This document shows positions 53,147 to 61,430 of a stretch of DNA of 64,000 nucleotides, in pieces. Positions within the stretch are counted from its first letter, which is position 1. Every line of letters begins with the position of its first letter. This DNA comes from Streptomyces sp. RB17. Its GTDB lineage: Bacteria; Actinomycetota; Actinomycetes; Streptomycetales; Streptomycetaceae. The DNA is taken from assembly GCF_009604455.1 (NCBI RefSeq), contig NZ_WEGL01000004.1, positions 434,001-498,000 on the forward strand, written 5' to 3'. The notes under the pieces are model-generated. The model saw only the letters and a program-made list of their open reading frames with translations, ran no database searches and was not told the DNA's origin. The position numbers and the translations under genes were made by a program.

Positions 53147-53512
53147 TCACTCCGTTCCAGTCGGTTCGTCGAGGGCGGCGAGCAGGGCGGCGGTGTGGGC
53201 CTCGGCACGGGTCATGCCAGCCGTGGGTGTGGGGGTGCCGCCGGGCAGGGCGTAGAGGTTCGGTCGGCCAGGGGCGGGTGTGCGTTCACGGGCGATCCAC
53301 GCGCGCCAGTCGGCAGCCCACGCGGCGGCAGTGCGAGGCGCCCACGCCGCCCGGTACGAGCGCCACTTCTCGTCGGCCGCTTGCAAGGCGCGCTCGCCGA
53401 GCCGGTCAAGGTGGCCGTGGTGCTGCAGCCAGGCACGGGCGTCGTCGTCGATCCGCCACTCGGTGGCTGCGATGAGCGGGGCAGAGGTGCTGCTGCTCTT
53501 ACTACCGTTCAC
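53147..53512 (-). CDS. Hypothetical protein of the integrative element
   Basis: 121 residues with a helical Trp-rich middle (DEKWRSYRAAWAPRTAAAWAADWRAWIARE). GTG 53512 overlaps the preceding stop (GTGA). No known function, but the type recurs beside winged-helix genes in related elements. Confidence 0.68.
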   Translation of the reverse strand: MNGSKSSSTSAPLIAATEWRIDDDARAWLQHHGHLDRLGERALQAADEKWRSYRAAWAPRTAAAWAADWRAWIARERTPAPGRPNLYALPGGTPTPTAGMTRAEAHTAALLAALDEPTGTE

Positions 53513-53994
53513 CTTCGGTTCTCTATTGTTCTGGGGGTCGGAATCCGTGCCCCCTCCGGGTCGGAATCCGTACCCCCCGGGGGCCAGATTCCGCTCTCCC
53601 GGGTCGGATTCCGGTCCCCCTCGAAGGGGTCGGCAGGGTCGGATTCCGGTCCCCCGGGGGTCGGATTCTGATCCCCGGGGAGGGTCGGATTCCGGCCCCC
53701 CTCTGTGGTCTGTTCGGCGAGGAACCGGGCGGCGGCCGGGAGGTGGTAGTAGGTCTCTCCACGTGGCCCCTTGCGGCCGGCGAGCTGCACCAGCTCACCA
53801 CTGGCGATCAGCTTGTCCAGCGCGTCTCGCACGGCAGTGCGGGAGGCGTTCGCGCGCTTTATGAGGGTGGGCACGGACGCGTACGCGATGCAGTGCCGGT
53901 CGCGGCAGCGGTCGGCGATCAGGGCGAGCACCATGCGGGCGGTGCCCTTGCTGTGGCTGTGGTCCCACACCCACTCGCGGGCGTCGTGGCTCAT
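53509..53994 (-). CDS. Winged-helix DNA-binding protein with a repetitive C-terminus
   Basis: 161 residues. Residues 1-90 form a winged helix (ARMVLALIADRCRDR; TLIKRANASRTAVRDALDKLIASGELVQL) of the replication-initiator/GntR-like kind. Residues 95-160 are a Pro/Asp/Arg-rich tail made of repeated RNPT/DSDP-type units. First gene of the leftward backbone operon; ATG 53994. Candidate regulator or initiator for the element. Confidence 0.8.
   Translation of the reverse strand: MSHDAREWVWDHSHSKGTARMVLALIADRCRDRHCIAYASVPTLIKRANASRTAVRDALDKLIASGELVQLAGRKGPRGETYYHLPAAARFLAEQTTEGGRNPTLPGDQNPTPGGPESDPADPFEGDRNPTRESGIWPPGGTDSDPEGARIPTPRTIENRR
53538..53694. repeat. Six TCGGATTCCG-type direct repeats
   Basis: TCGGAWTCYG at 53538, 53561, 53604, 53639, 53661 and 53685, with a degenerate copy near 53584, mostly 22-24 bp apart and separated by C/G runs. 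They fall within the 3' end of the winged-helix gene. Iteron-like spacing of about two helical turns suggests possible protein binding as well as coding. Confidence 0.8.
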
Positions 53995-54476
53995 GGGGTG
54001 GCGGCTCCTAGGTCAGGTCGGGGAGGTGTGGTTGGCCCTCGTGGGGCGTTGCGCGGGGAGGGCGGCGCGCGGCTCTCCGCTCGAAGGCGCCGGAGCGGGC
54101 TGGTGGCGTCGCATAGCCAAGACAGCCACATGGATGCCGCGCAAGTCCAGCATTCCGCCGGGGAAATCAGACAGCCGACGGCGAACGTGTCCTGCACGAG
54201 GCAATTACTAAACGATAAGCCCGGATCGCCGGTTGACAAAAAAGTTGCCCCGCATGCCGAGCCAGAAGGATCACATCGGGAAACCGTTGACCGTCGCTGC
54301 GGCGCAAGCTACAACACAACACCCCACGTCAGAGCACCTCGTCGGGCTGGTGTAGCCAACCACTGTCGGATACCCAGAACCCCGCCTGGAGGCAACGCCC
54401 GGCCGCGCGCGGGGCGAAACATAGCCGACGATCGCCGGTTATCCAAACCGGCGAATGCAAGTTACAACTTGGAGCC
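53995..54476. promoter_or_regulatory. Divergent control region of the element backbone with two XRE-type sites
   Basis: AT-richer gap between the leftward winged-helix operon and the rightward XRE-xis-int genes. GATCGCCGGTT occurs at 54224-54234 (overlapping a TTGACA at 54233-54238) and at 54430-54440. The second continues as an inverted repeat, CGCCGGTT-ATCCA-AACCGGCG (54433-54453), 24 nt before the XRE start. This is consistent with autoregulation and a lysogeny-like switch. Confidence 0.65.
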
Positions 54477-54734
54477 ATGGCAGCACGATCCCTGGAAATA
54501 GGTCCGGCCGGAATACGGACGGCCCGCACCATCGAAACCCTCCGTACCGAGCGCGGCCTCGCCCAGCGTGAGCTCGCCGCCCGTGTCACCGCCCTCGGCC
54601 GTCCGATGTCCAACACGATGCTGTCCCGCATCGAACGCGCCCAGCGCCGCTGCGACATAGACGACCTTGTCGCTCTCGCTCAGGCCCTCCGCGTCTCACC
54701 CCTGGCTCTTCTCCACGGGGTTCATGCCGCGTAG
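54477..54734 (+). CDS. XRE-family repressor-like protein
   Basis: 85 residues, almost wholly a helix-turn-helix (IETLRTERGLAQRELAARVTALG; NTMLSRIERAQRRCDIDDLVALAQAL). ATG 54477. It is placed directly upstream of the excisionase and integrase genes and downstream of an inverted repeat that is its probable operator, so it likely sets the integrated or excising state of the element. Confidence 0.88.
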   Translation: MAARSLEIGPAGIRTARTIETLRTERGLAQRELAARVTALGRPMSNTMLSRIERAQRRCDIDDLVALAQALRVSPLALLHGVHAA

Positions 54735-54865
54735 GCCCGTGTGCCTCGGCCCGACTGCTGCCTCGAAACCACCTCCCCGAGTAAAGGACGTATCGCCCTT
54801 GCGGCAACCCGCAATACCCCCTGCCCTTCCCTACCCCCAGCGCACCGCCAAGGAGGTGATCGCGA

Positions 54866-55078
54866 ATGGCTGACCGCCTCCTGACGGTGGCCGAGGCCGG
54901 CGACATGCTCGGTACGGGCGAGCGTTTCGTTCGCCGTCTGATCGCCGAGCGCCGCATCCGCTACGTCAAGCTCGGTCGCCCGGTGCGCATCCCGGAAAGC
55001 GCGATCGCCGAGTACATCGAGGCGCGCACCGTCGAGCCGGTCCGCCGCATCCGTGCCCGCTACGGGAAGGCGGCTTGA
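54866..55078 (+). CDS. xis: Excisionase-like helix-turn-helix protein
   Basis: 70 residues, MerR/excisionase-type winged helix: LLTVAEAGDMLGTGERFVRRLIAERRIRYVKLGRPVRIPESAIAEYIE. A very strong ribosome binding site (AAGGAGGTGATC) precedes ATG 54866. Its stop overlaps the integrase ATG (55075-55078), the usual xis-int coupling. It directs the integrase toward excision. Confidence 0.9.
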   Translation: MADRLLTVAEAGDMLGTGERFVRRLIAERRIRYVKLGRPVRIPESAIAEYIEARTVEPVRRIRARYGKAA

Positions 55079-56226
55079 TGGCGGGACGCAAGCCGCAGCG
55101 GCGGCGCGAGTTCGGCACGGTGCGCAAGCTTCCATCCGCTCGGTGGCAGGCCCGCTACCTGGGCCCGGACGGGCAGCGCTACACCGCGCCGGAGACGTTC
55201 GACACCAAGTCCGACGCGCAGGAGTGGCTCAACCTCACCCGCGCCGACATCGAGCGCAACCAATGGCGCGACCCGGATGCCGGGGCGGTCAACTTCAAGA
55301 AGTACGCCCTGCGCTGGCTGAAGGAGCGCGGGCTGGCCCCGACGACGGTCGACCGCTACAGCGGTCTGCTGCACCTGCACATCCTGCCGACCTTCGGCGG
55401 CAAGAACCTGGACGAGATCACCTCGCCCAGCGTTCGCACCTGGCGGGCTGAGCGCTTGAAGGCCACTGGCGCCACCACGGTCGCGAAGTCGTACCGGCTG
55501 CTTAAGGCCGTCCTGCAGACGGCGGTCGACGACGACCTGCTCCGCAGCAACCCGTGCCGTATCAAGGGCGCCGGCAAGGAGGAGGCCGACGAGCGTCCAA
55601 CGGCCACGATCGAGCAGGTCTTCGACCTGGCCGACGCGATGGGCCCGCGCTGGCGCCTGATGGTCCTGCTCGGCGCGTTCGCCTCGCTCCGCCCCGAGGA
55701 ACTGGCCGAGCTGCGCCGTCGTGGTGTCGATCTCGACGAATGCTCCGTGCGCATCACGCAGGCTTCCCCGGAGCTGACGAACGGACGACGGGTCACCGGC
55801 GACCCGAAGTCGCGGGCGGGCAAGCGCACCGTCTACCTGCCCGACTTCCTGCTGCCCGAGCTGCGCCGCCACCTGCAGTGGTTCGCCGAGAAGGAGCCGA
55901 ACGGCCTCCTCTTCGTCGGAGAGAAGGGAGCCCCGTTCCGCCGCTCGACTTTCGGCCGTAAGTGGCGCAAGGCCAGGAAGAAGGTCGGAATGCCCGACAA
56001 CTTCCGCTTCTACGACCTCCGGCACACGGGTAACACCCTGGCCGCCGACACCGGCGCCAAGCTGAAGGACCTCATGGTCCGCGCCGGCCAGTCCTCCGAG
56101 CGGGCCCAGCTGATCTACCAGCACTCCACGGCGAAGCACCAGCGCAAGCTGGCGCAGGGCATCGACGCGGAGGTGCGCCAGCAGTTGGGCGAGGCCGCAG
56201 CGGGGCAACAGGCCCGTCAGGCATAG
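55075..56226 (+). CDS. int: Tyrosine-family site-specific integrase
   Basis: 383 residues. The N-terminal arm-binding part (about 1-65) includes WQARYLGPDGQRY; a SAM-like core-binding domain covers about 70-165; the catalytic domain covers about 175-370 with Arg near 205 (ASLRPEEL), the box II residues FYDLRHTGNTLA (Arg and His near 315-316) and the nucleophile Tyr near 347 (LIYQHST). The first residue of box II is Tyr rather than the common His. It should recombine the tRNA-Gly att sites, although it lies 5.2 kb from the right att copy. Confidence 0.94.
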   Translation: MMAGRKPQRRREFGTVRKLPSARWQARYLGPDGQRYTAPETFDTKSDAQEWLNLTRADIERNQWRDPDAGAVNFKKYALRWLKERGLAPTTVDRYSGLLHLHILPTFGGKNLDEITSPSVRTWRAERLKATGATTVAKSYRLLKAVLQTAVDDDLLRSNPCRIKGAGKEEADERPTATIEQVFDLADAMGPRWRLMVLLGAFASLRPEELAELRRRGVDLDECSVRITQASPELTNGRRVTGDPKSRAGKRTVYLPDFLLPELRRHLQWFAEKEPNGLLFVGEKGAPFRRSTFGRKWRKARKKVGMPDNFRFYDLRHTGNTLAADTGAKLKDLMVRAGQSSERAQLIYQHSTAKHQRKLAQGIDAEVRQQLGEAAAGQQARQA

Positions 56227-56362
56227 CCGGATGCTCCTTCCCGCCGCCGACTCGCACGCTGCCGCTGAGGCGGTGCAGCGAGCTGTCCGGGTTGGCGGCG
56301 GGACTGTCTTTTTGGTGTCCGGCATGCCATGCACGGGGCCAGGCGGCATGGGCGCGACGGCG

Positions 56363-57103
56363 TCAGGACACGTCGCGTCGCATGGACGTGGTGACGGCGA
56401 GCACGGCGAAGGCGAGTGTGTAGAGGGCCAGGACGGCGCCACCGCCCCAGCGCGGCAGCAGGTCTCCGGTCGTCATGGCCTTGGCTCCGGCGCCGAGCGC
56501 CTGGCCGGCGTTGAACGGCAGCCAGCGGGCGAGGTCGCCGATCAGCTGGCCGACGATGCCCTCGACCAGGGCGACCCACGCCAGGGCGACGGCGACCGCG
56601 CCGACGAGGCTGCGGATGAGCGCGCCCACGCCCACGCCGATGGCGGCGAACGCCGCGTTCCAGGCGATGCCGCCGCCGATCGTGGCCCACATCGTCGAGT
56701 CCGACCACGCAAAGGACACGCCCTTGTCGGACCACCAGGCGGCGGCGACGCCGAGGCCGGCGAGGCTGCTCACGACCCCGGACAGCACGCCGAAGACCGC
56801 GTGGACCAGGAGCTTTGCGCCGATGACGCGGCCGCGTGCCGGAGTGCTCAGGTACGTGTCGGTGATCGTCTTGTGCCGGTACTCCCCGGCGACCGCGAGG
56901 ATCCCGAAGACCAGCGTGAGGATTGAGGTCAGGCCGACGTGCGCGAGCGCGCCGCTCTGCGCGGGCGTGTCGAGCGGCTGCTTGCTGGAGACCACCAGAC
57001 CGCTGACACCGGCGATCACCAGCAGGGGGGAGGCGGAGAGAAGCAGCCACGGGCTGCGGACGGTGCGCAGTTTCAGCACCTCGGTGCGGATCAGGGTGTG
57101 CAT
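56363..57103 (-). CDS. ABC transporter permease
   Basis: 246 residues with about six membrane segments (LLLSASPLLVIAGVSGLVV; LTSILTLVFGILAVAG; AVFGVLSGVVSSLAGLGVA; AVAVALAWVALVEGIVGQLI; LALYTLAFAVLAVTTSM). ABC-2-like export permease with the AGEYRHKTITDTYL element seen in this family. It follows the ATPase gene by 18 nt and forms the transporter with it. Transported substrate unknown; bacteriocin/antibiotic or lipid-type export is common for the family. Confidence 0.9.
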   Translation of the reverse strand: MHTLIRTEVLKLRTVRSPWLLLSASPLLVIAGVSGLVVSSKQPLDTPAQSGALAHVGLTSILTLVFGILAVAGEYRHKTITDTYLSTPARGRVIGAKLLVHAVFGVLSGVVSSLAGLGVAAAWWSDKGVSFAWSDSTMWATIGGGIAWNAAFAAIGVGVGALIRSLVGAVAVALAWVALVEGIVGQLIGDLARWLPFNAGQALGAGAKAMTTGDLLPRWGGGAVLALYTLAFAVLAVTTSMRRDVS

Positions 57104-57121
57104 GGTGCTCGTTCCTCGCGT

Positions 57122-57877
57122 TCAGCTGCGGGCCGGTGCCGTCGTGGCGCCGGTCGCGGGGTCGGTGTCCGGGTTCGACGTGAGTCGGAGGAACGCAGTT
57201 TCGAGCGTCTCCCGCTTCGCCGCGGTCAGCTCGCTCAGGGGGCCCGCGTAGCGCAGGGTGCCGCCGGCGACGATGACCACGCGGTCCACGGTCTGCGCCA
57301 CCTCGCTCAACACATGGCTGGACATCAGGATCGTGCGACCTTCGCCGGCCAGCTCGCGCAGCAGGTCCCGCAGGTCGGCCATGCCAGCGGGATCCAGCCC
57401 GTTGGCGGGTTCGTCGAGGATGAGCACCTTCGGGTCGCCGAGCAGGGCGGAGGCCAGGCCCAACCGCTGGCGCATGCCGAGCGAGTAGCCGCCCACCCGC
57501 CGGTCCGCGGCATCGGCCAGAGCGACCCGGTCCAGCACCTCCTCGACCCGCGAGCCCGGGATGTCCCCGGCCTGGGCGAGGATCCGCAGGTGATCGCGGC
57601 CGCGCCGACCGGGGTGGAACCCGGTTGCCTCCAGCACCGCACCGACGACCCGCCTGGGTTCGCGCAGCTCGGCGTAGTGGCGGCCGTCGATCAGGGCCCG
57701 GCCCGCGGTGGGCGTCACCAAGCCCAGGAGCATGCGCAGCGTGGTGGTCTTGCCGGCCCCGTTCGGGCCGAGGAACCCAGTGACCACCCCGGGCTCCACG
57801 TCGAAGGTCAGCCGGTCGACCGCGGTCACGGCGCCGTACCGCTTGGTCAGGCCGTCCATCGTGATGCCGCCGTTCAT
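57122..57877 (-). CDS. ABC transporter ATP-binding protein
   Basis: 251 residues. Walker A GPNGAGKTT (residues 37-45), signature YSLGMRQRLG, Walker B VLILDEPANGLDP, H-loop SSHVLSE. Drives the adjacent permease. It is divergent from the two-component system, whose operator-like repeats lie in the shared gap, so drug-induced expression as in BceRS/ABC-like systems is plausible. Confidence 0.93.
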   Translation of the reverse strand: MNGGITMDGLTKRYGAVTAVDRLTFDVEPGVVTGFLGPNGAGKTTTLRMLLGLVTPTAGRALIDGRHYAELREPRRVVGAVLEATGFHPGRRGRDHLRILAQAGDIPGSRVEEVLDRVALADAADRRVGGYSLGMRQRLGLASALLGDPKVLILDEPANGLDPAGMADLRDLLRELAGEGRTILMSSHVLSEVAQTVDRVVIVAGGTLRYAGPLSELTAAKRETLETAFLRLTSNPDTDPATGATTAPARS

Positions 57878-58048
57878 CGCGTCCTCCGGCGTGGCATCGG
57901 CGCAAGGGTCGAGTGCATCGGGGTTCTCCGTTTCGGTGGCGTCGAGGAATGGGCAAAGGAATGGCTGACGGCGCCCGGCACCCGGACGCCGTCATCACCC
58001 TCCCGGCCGGCCCGCCGTATGTCGTCGCCCTAATACGGCAACCGTGGC

Positions 58049-58094
58049 TACCGCGCACGCGGTCCTCACGCGGCCATGTACCGCGACCGCGGTA
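58049..58094. promoter_or_regulatory. Two matching inverted repeats between the ABC and two-component genes
   Basis: TACCGCG-CA-CGCGGT (58049-58063) and TACCGCG-AC-CGCGGTA (58079-58094) have centres exactly 30 bp apart (about three helical turns). The site is 59 nt upstream of the histidine kinase start and 170 nt upstream of the ABC ATPase start. Best explained as binding sites for the NarL-type response regulator. Confidence 0.7.
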
Positions 58095-58152
58095 TTCCGT
58101 GCTGCCGCGCACAGCCGACGGCAGTCCGGGCGCGCCTGCCTATCGTGAAGGC

Positions 58153-59382
58153 ATGAACGCCTTCGGCCACCTGCGTCGCGCCGCCCGCCGCCATGCGCAT
58201 CTGTCGGACGCGGCGATCGCCCTGGCCGTTTTCGCCGCCACCGTGCTGACCACCTTCGCCGGGCATTCCGGCACAACCGGAGGCAACCGCGCCGTGGCGC
58301 TCATCGCCGCCGCGCTCGCCTGCGGGGTGCTGGCCGGACGCCGCCGCAGCCCACTGGCGATCCTGGCGGTCAGCGCGGTGGCCGCAGAGGTGTTCCTCGC
58401 CGAGAGCGGCGGCACCGGCGGGGTACTGGTCCTGCTCGCCCCGCTCATTGCCCTCTACACCGTCGCCGACCTGGTCGAACGCCGCCCCGGCCTGCTCCTC
58501 GGCGGCGGAGCGGTGGCCGCACTCGCCCTCATCCACGCGGTACACAAACCGGCACTGCTCGGCCCGCAGAACCTGGCGTTCATCGCACTGGGCGGCCTGG
58601 CGATCGCGGCCGGGGACTCCTCCCGCAACCGCCGCGCCTACCTCGCCGAGATCGAGCAGCGCGCCGACCGCGCCGAACGCGAACGCGAGCAGGACACGCG
58701 ACGCCGGATCGCCGAGGAACGGCTGCGCATCGCCCGCGACCTGCACGACTGCGTGGGCCACCAGCTCGCGCTCATCAGCGTGCAGTCCAACGTCGCCGGG
58801 CAGGCGCTCGACCACGATGCCACGGCGGCCCGCGAGGCCATCGCCCACGTGAAGTCCGCCAGCCGCAAGGCCCTGGGGGAACTGCGCGACACCGTCAGTC
58901 TGCTCAGACAACCCGGAGACCCCGTCGCCCCCACCGCGATCCCCGCGCCCGGCCTGGACGGCCTCGACGAACTGCTCGCCTCACTGCGCGCCTCCGGCCT
59001 GAACATCGACCGCCGTACCGAAGGCGCCGCCACCTCCCTGGCACCGGCGGCCGATCTCACCGCGTACCGCGTGATCCAAGAGTCACTGACCAACGTCTAC
59101 AAACACTCCAGCCGACGGCAGGCACGCCTGACGCTGACCTACGACCGTCACGAACTCCGCATCACCGTCGACGACCTCTCGGCCGGGACCACCACGGCCG
59201 CCACGCGTGAACTCGGTGGCGGGCACCTCCCGGCCGGTCGGCACGGCATCGTCGGCATGCGCGAGAGGGTCCTCGCCCTCGGCGGCCGCTTCACCGCGGG
59301 GCCGCGCCCGGACGGGACGTTCCAGGTGACCGCGGACCTGCCCTACCAGCCCCTCGACCTGGCCCCGGAGCCCGCCCCGTGA
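58153..59382 (+). CDS. Sensor histidine kinase (NarX/DesK-like, HisKA_3)
   Basis: 409 residues. Five or so membrane segments occupy residues 20-155; the phospho-acceptor is His198 in RIARDLHDCVGHQLA; the HATPase domain (about 285-395) shows the N-box (VIQESLTNVYKHS) and GHGIVGMRERV. The ATG at 58153 was chosen for GAAGG just upstream; the open frame reaches further 5' without a fold. It phosphorylates the response regulator, whose GTG overlaps its stop. Confidence 0.92.
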   Translation: MNAFGHLRRAARRHAHLSDAAIALAVFAATVLTTFAGHSGTTGGNRAVALIAAALACGVLAGRRRSPLAILAVSAVAAEVFLAESGGTGGVLVLLAPLIALYTVADLVERRPGLLLGGGAVAALALIHAVHKPALLGPQNLAFIALGGLAIAAGDSSRNRRAYLAEIEQRADRAEREREQDTRRRIAEERLRIARDLHDCVGHQLALISVQSNVAGQALDHDATAAREAIAHVKSASRKALGELRDTVSLLRQPGDPVAPTAIPAPGLDGLDELLASLRASGLNIDRRTEGAATSLAPAADLTAYRVIQESLTNVYKHSSRRQARLTLTYDRHELRITVDDLSAGTTTAATRELGGGHLPAGRHGIVGMRERVLALGGRFTAGPRPDGTFQVTADLPYQPLDLAPEPAP

Positions 59383-60053
59383 CCATCCGCGTAGTCATCG
59401 CCGACGACCAGCCCGTGGTACGCACAGGCTTCAAGGCCCTGATCGAGCCGGCGCCGGACCTGGAGGTGGTCGGCGAGGCCGGCGACGGGCGCGAGGCGGT
59501 GCGCCTGGCCAAGACCGCGCAGGCGGACCTGGTCCTGATGGACATCCGTATGCCGGTCCTGGACGGCCTCGCCGCGACGCGTCTGATCACCGGGGACGAG
59601 GACCTTGCAGGGGTGAAGGTCCTGATCCTCACCACCTTCGAGATCGACGAGTACGTCTTCGAAGCACTGCGCGCCGGAGCCAGCGGCTTCCTGGGCAAGA
59701 GCGCCGACGCGGAAGAACTGCTCCAGGCCATCCGCACGGTCAGCCGCGGCGACGCACTGCTGTCCCCCACCGCGACCAGAACCCTCATCAGCCGCTTCCT
59801 CGACACGCCCGCCGCGCCGCGGCCCCTGGACGAGACGGCCCGCCGTGGACTGGAGTCGCTCACCGACCGCGAACGCGAGATCACGACCCTCGTCGCGACC
59901 GGCCTCTCCAACGACGAGATCGCCGCGCACCTCGTGCTCAGCCCCGCCACGGTGAAGACGCACGTGAATCGCGCCATGGTGAAGGTCGGCGCACGCGACC
60001 GCGCCCAGCTCGTCGTCTTCGCCCACCGAAGCGGCCTGGCCAAGTCGCTGTAG
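59379..60053 (+). CDS. NarL/FixJ-family response regulator
   Basis: 224 residues. The receiver domain has DD at 9-10, the phospho-acceptor Asp55 (LVLMDIRMP) and Lys in FLGKSAD. The C-terminal LuxR-type helix-turn-helix spans about 150-210 (LTDREREITTLVATGLSNDEIAAHLVLSPATVKTHVNR). GTG start overlaps the kinase stop (GTGA). Likely activates the divergent ABC genes through the repeats at 58049-58094. Confidence 0.94.
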   Translation: MTIRVVIADDQPVVRTGFKALIEPAPDLEVVGEAGDGREAVRLAKTAQADLVLMDIRMPVLDGLAATRLITGDEDLAGVKVLILTTFEIDEYVFEALRAGASGFLGKSADAEELLQAIRTVSRGDALLSPTATRTLISRFLDTPAAPRPLDETARRGLESLTDREREITTLVATGLSNDEIAAHLVLSPATVKTHVNRAMVKVGARDRAQLVVFAHRSGLAKSL

Positions 60054-60097
60054 TGCGAGGCTTCGGCGTATGCCACTTTCAATGCCATACTCGTGTC

Positions 60098-60385
60098 ATG
60101 GCTGACGACATGGATGACGTGGACTTCCTCCCCGGTGACGGCCCCACGAGTGGTATCTCCGTCACCCTGACCGCCGGCACCCTGCAGGCGATCCGTGAGC
60201 GGGTCGGCAAGCGGGGCGTCTCGGCGTACCTGGAGAGGGCGGCGCAGCGGCAGATCGAGCGGGACAACCTGGACGAGCTGGTCGCCGACTTCGACAAGGT
60301 GTACGGACCGGCCGACCCGGAGGCCGTGGCGGCCAAGCGGGCCCGGCTCACCGGTGGCACCTCGGATGCCGGAGCGGCCGCGTGA
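60098..60385 (+). CDS. Antitoxin, VapB-like ribbon-helix-helix
   Basis: 95 residues. SVTLTAGTLQAIRERVGKRGVSAYLERAAQRQIERDNLDELV is a ribbon-helix-helix-like DNA-binding and dimerisation segment; the acidic and charged remainder would wrap the toxin. ATG 60098 begins MADDMDDVDFLP. ATGCCA repeats (60070-60075, 60082-60087) upstream could be its operator. Coupled by GTGA to the toxin gene. Confidence 0.8.
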   Translation: MADDMDDVDFLPGDGPTSGISVTLTAGTLQAIRERVGKRGVSAYLERAAQRQIERDNLDELVADFDKVYGPADPEAVAAKRARLTGGTSDAGAAA

Positions 60386-60780
60386 GTGGTGCTCTGGTCC
60401 TGGACAGCGAGGGCCTGGCGAAGGCGGTGCAGCGGGACCGGGAGGTCCACGAGTGGCTGACGGCCGCCCGTGACGCCGATCTGCCGGTCATCACTTCCGC
60501 CGCCGTTCTCGTCGAGGTCATCCACCCCAAGATCAACGACGCCGCGCTGAAGTGGACCCTCTCCCGGCTCCGGGTCGAGCCGGTCACCCAAGGCGTGGCA
60601 CATTCCGCCGCCGCTCTGCTGCGAGCAGCGGGGCTGCATGGCCACAAGTACGCCATCGACGCCATGCTGTGCGCCACGGCGCTCCAGCACCCCGGCCGCG
60701 TGACGATCCTGACCTCCGACGTCGAGGACATCGGCCTGCTCACCGCCGGACATCCACGCGTGCTGGCCGAGAAGGTGTAA
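60382..60780 (+). CDS. PIN-domain toxin, VapC-like
   Basis: 132 residues. A PIN-domain RNase fold: LVLDSEGL (first acidic residue), SAAVLVEVIHPK (second), YAIDAMLCATAL (third) and ILTSDVEDI (fourth). Such toxins cut tRNA or rRNA when freed of the antitoxin. GTG 60382 overlaps the antitoxin stop. It would stabilise the island near its right end. Confidence 0.85.
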   Translation: MSGALVLDSEGLAKAVQRDREVHEWLTAARDADLPVITSAAVLVEVIHPKINDAALKWTLSRLRVEPVTQGVAHSAAALLRAAGLHGHKYAIDAMLCATALQHPGRVTILTSDVEDIGLLTAGHPRVLAEKV

Positions 60781-61384
60781 GGAACCGAGCCGCGTCACCG
60801 ACCGGCGTGCTCACCGACGCCCGGCCCGCCGCCGCAAGGTCGACGTCGGCGACTACGCCACCGCCGGCGTCCTGGGCGCTGCGACCGCCGGGGCCACCGC
60901 GGCCCAGCCGTTCACTCAGGAAACGGGAGCGGTGTTCACTCAGTGGACGCTCGCTCTGTTCACTCAGGAAACGCTCGGACTCTCTGTGCAGAGCCTGGAC
61001 AAGTGGTCCGCTCAGAGCTTGGACGGCCTGGCGATGTTCCGGGCAGCGAGCATGGCAGCGGTGTGTGCTTACGGAGGACGTACCCGCCGCACTCGAGCGA
61101 CGGCCGACAGCCACCAGGACCCTTGCCCCGGTGGCGCGCTCTTCCTTCACAGCGAGGCACCTCGCACGAGCCCACAAACGAGTCCTCCACGACCTCGCCG
61201 ACTGCGACCCACTCCGCCTCTCCCCCAGCGCGAACTGACGTTTTGCGTATGCGACTTCACCACCTCCACGCCCGCAAGTGGCGCAGGTCACAGAAAATGC
61301 GTCTCACCATTCGAGATGATCGGCTGACGCACCGCCAGGAACCACCTTTCGGTATGCCTTCCGGTGTCGCGTTGGCGCGACTTA
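60781..61384. other. Stretch without a supportable gene before the right att copy
   Basis: One plus-strand frame reads protein-like (VDVGDYATAGVLGAATAGATAAQPF, then FTQ repeats) but has no start codon and fades out. A minus-strand frame (60740-61291) is open but lacks fold-like sequence. A decayed gene is likely. No terminator was recognised for vapC. Confidence 0.45.
60911..60973. repeat. Three 24-bp-spaced TTCACTCAG repeats
   Basis: TTCACTCAGGAAACG at 60911 and 60959 and TTCACTCAG at 60935, exactly 24 bp apart. In the decayed plus frame they encode FTQ-x5 units. They could be coding repeats of a lost gene or protein-binding sites near the island end. Confidence 0.8.
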
Positions 61385-61402
61385 GGGCACGTGAAGGGCA
61401 CG
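61385..61402. repeat. Paired GGGCACG repeat inside the right end
   Basis: GGGCACG at 61385-61391 and 61396-61402, spaced 11 bp and lying 62 bp from the tRNA core. Same form as the pair at 4531-4548. Probable integrase arm-type sites. Confidence 0.6.
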
Positions 61403-61430
61403 ACGCCCCGAAAATGGTCTAGACAATAAG

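Noticed and set aside
52104..53694. Repeat clusters considered as a CRISPR array
   Set aside because: Units are 7-10 bp with irregular or very short spacing, partly within coding sequence, and no cas genes are present.
60740..61291. A 183-codon minus-strand frame at the right island end
   Set aside because: Overlaps vapC and the repeat block, has no fold-like sequence, and is rich in Arg/Ser as shadow frames usually are.
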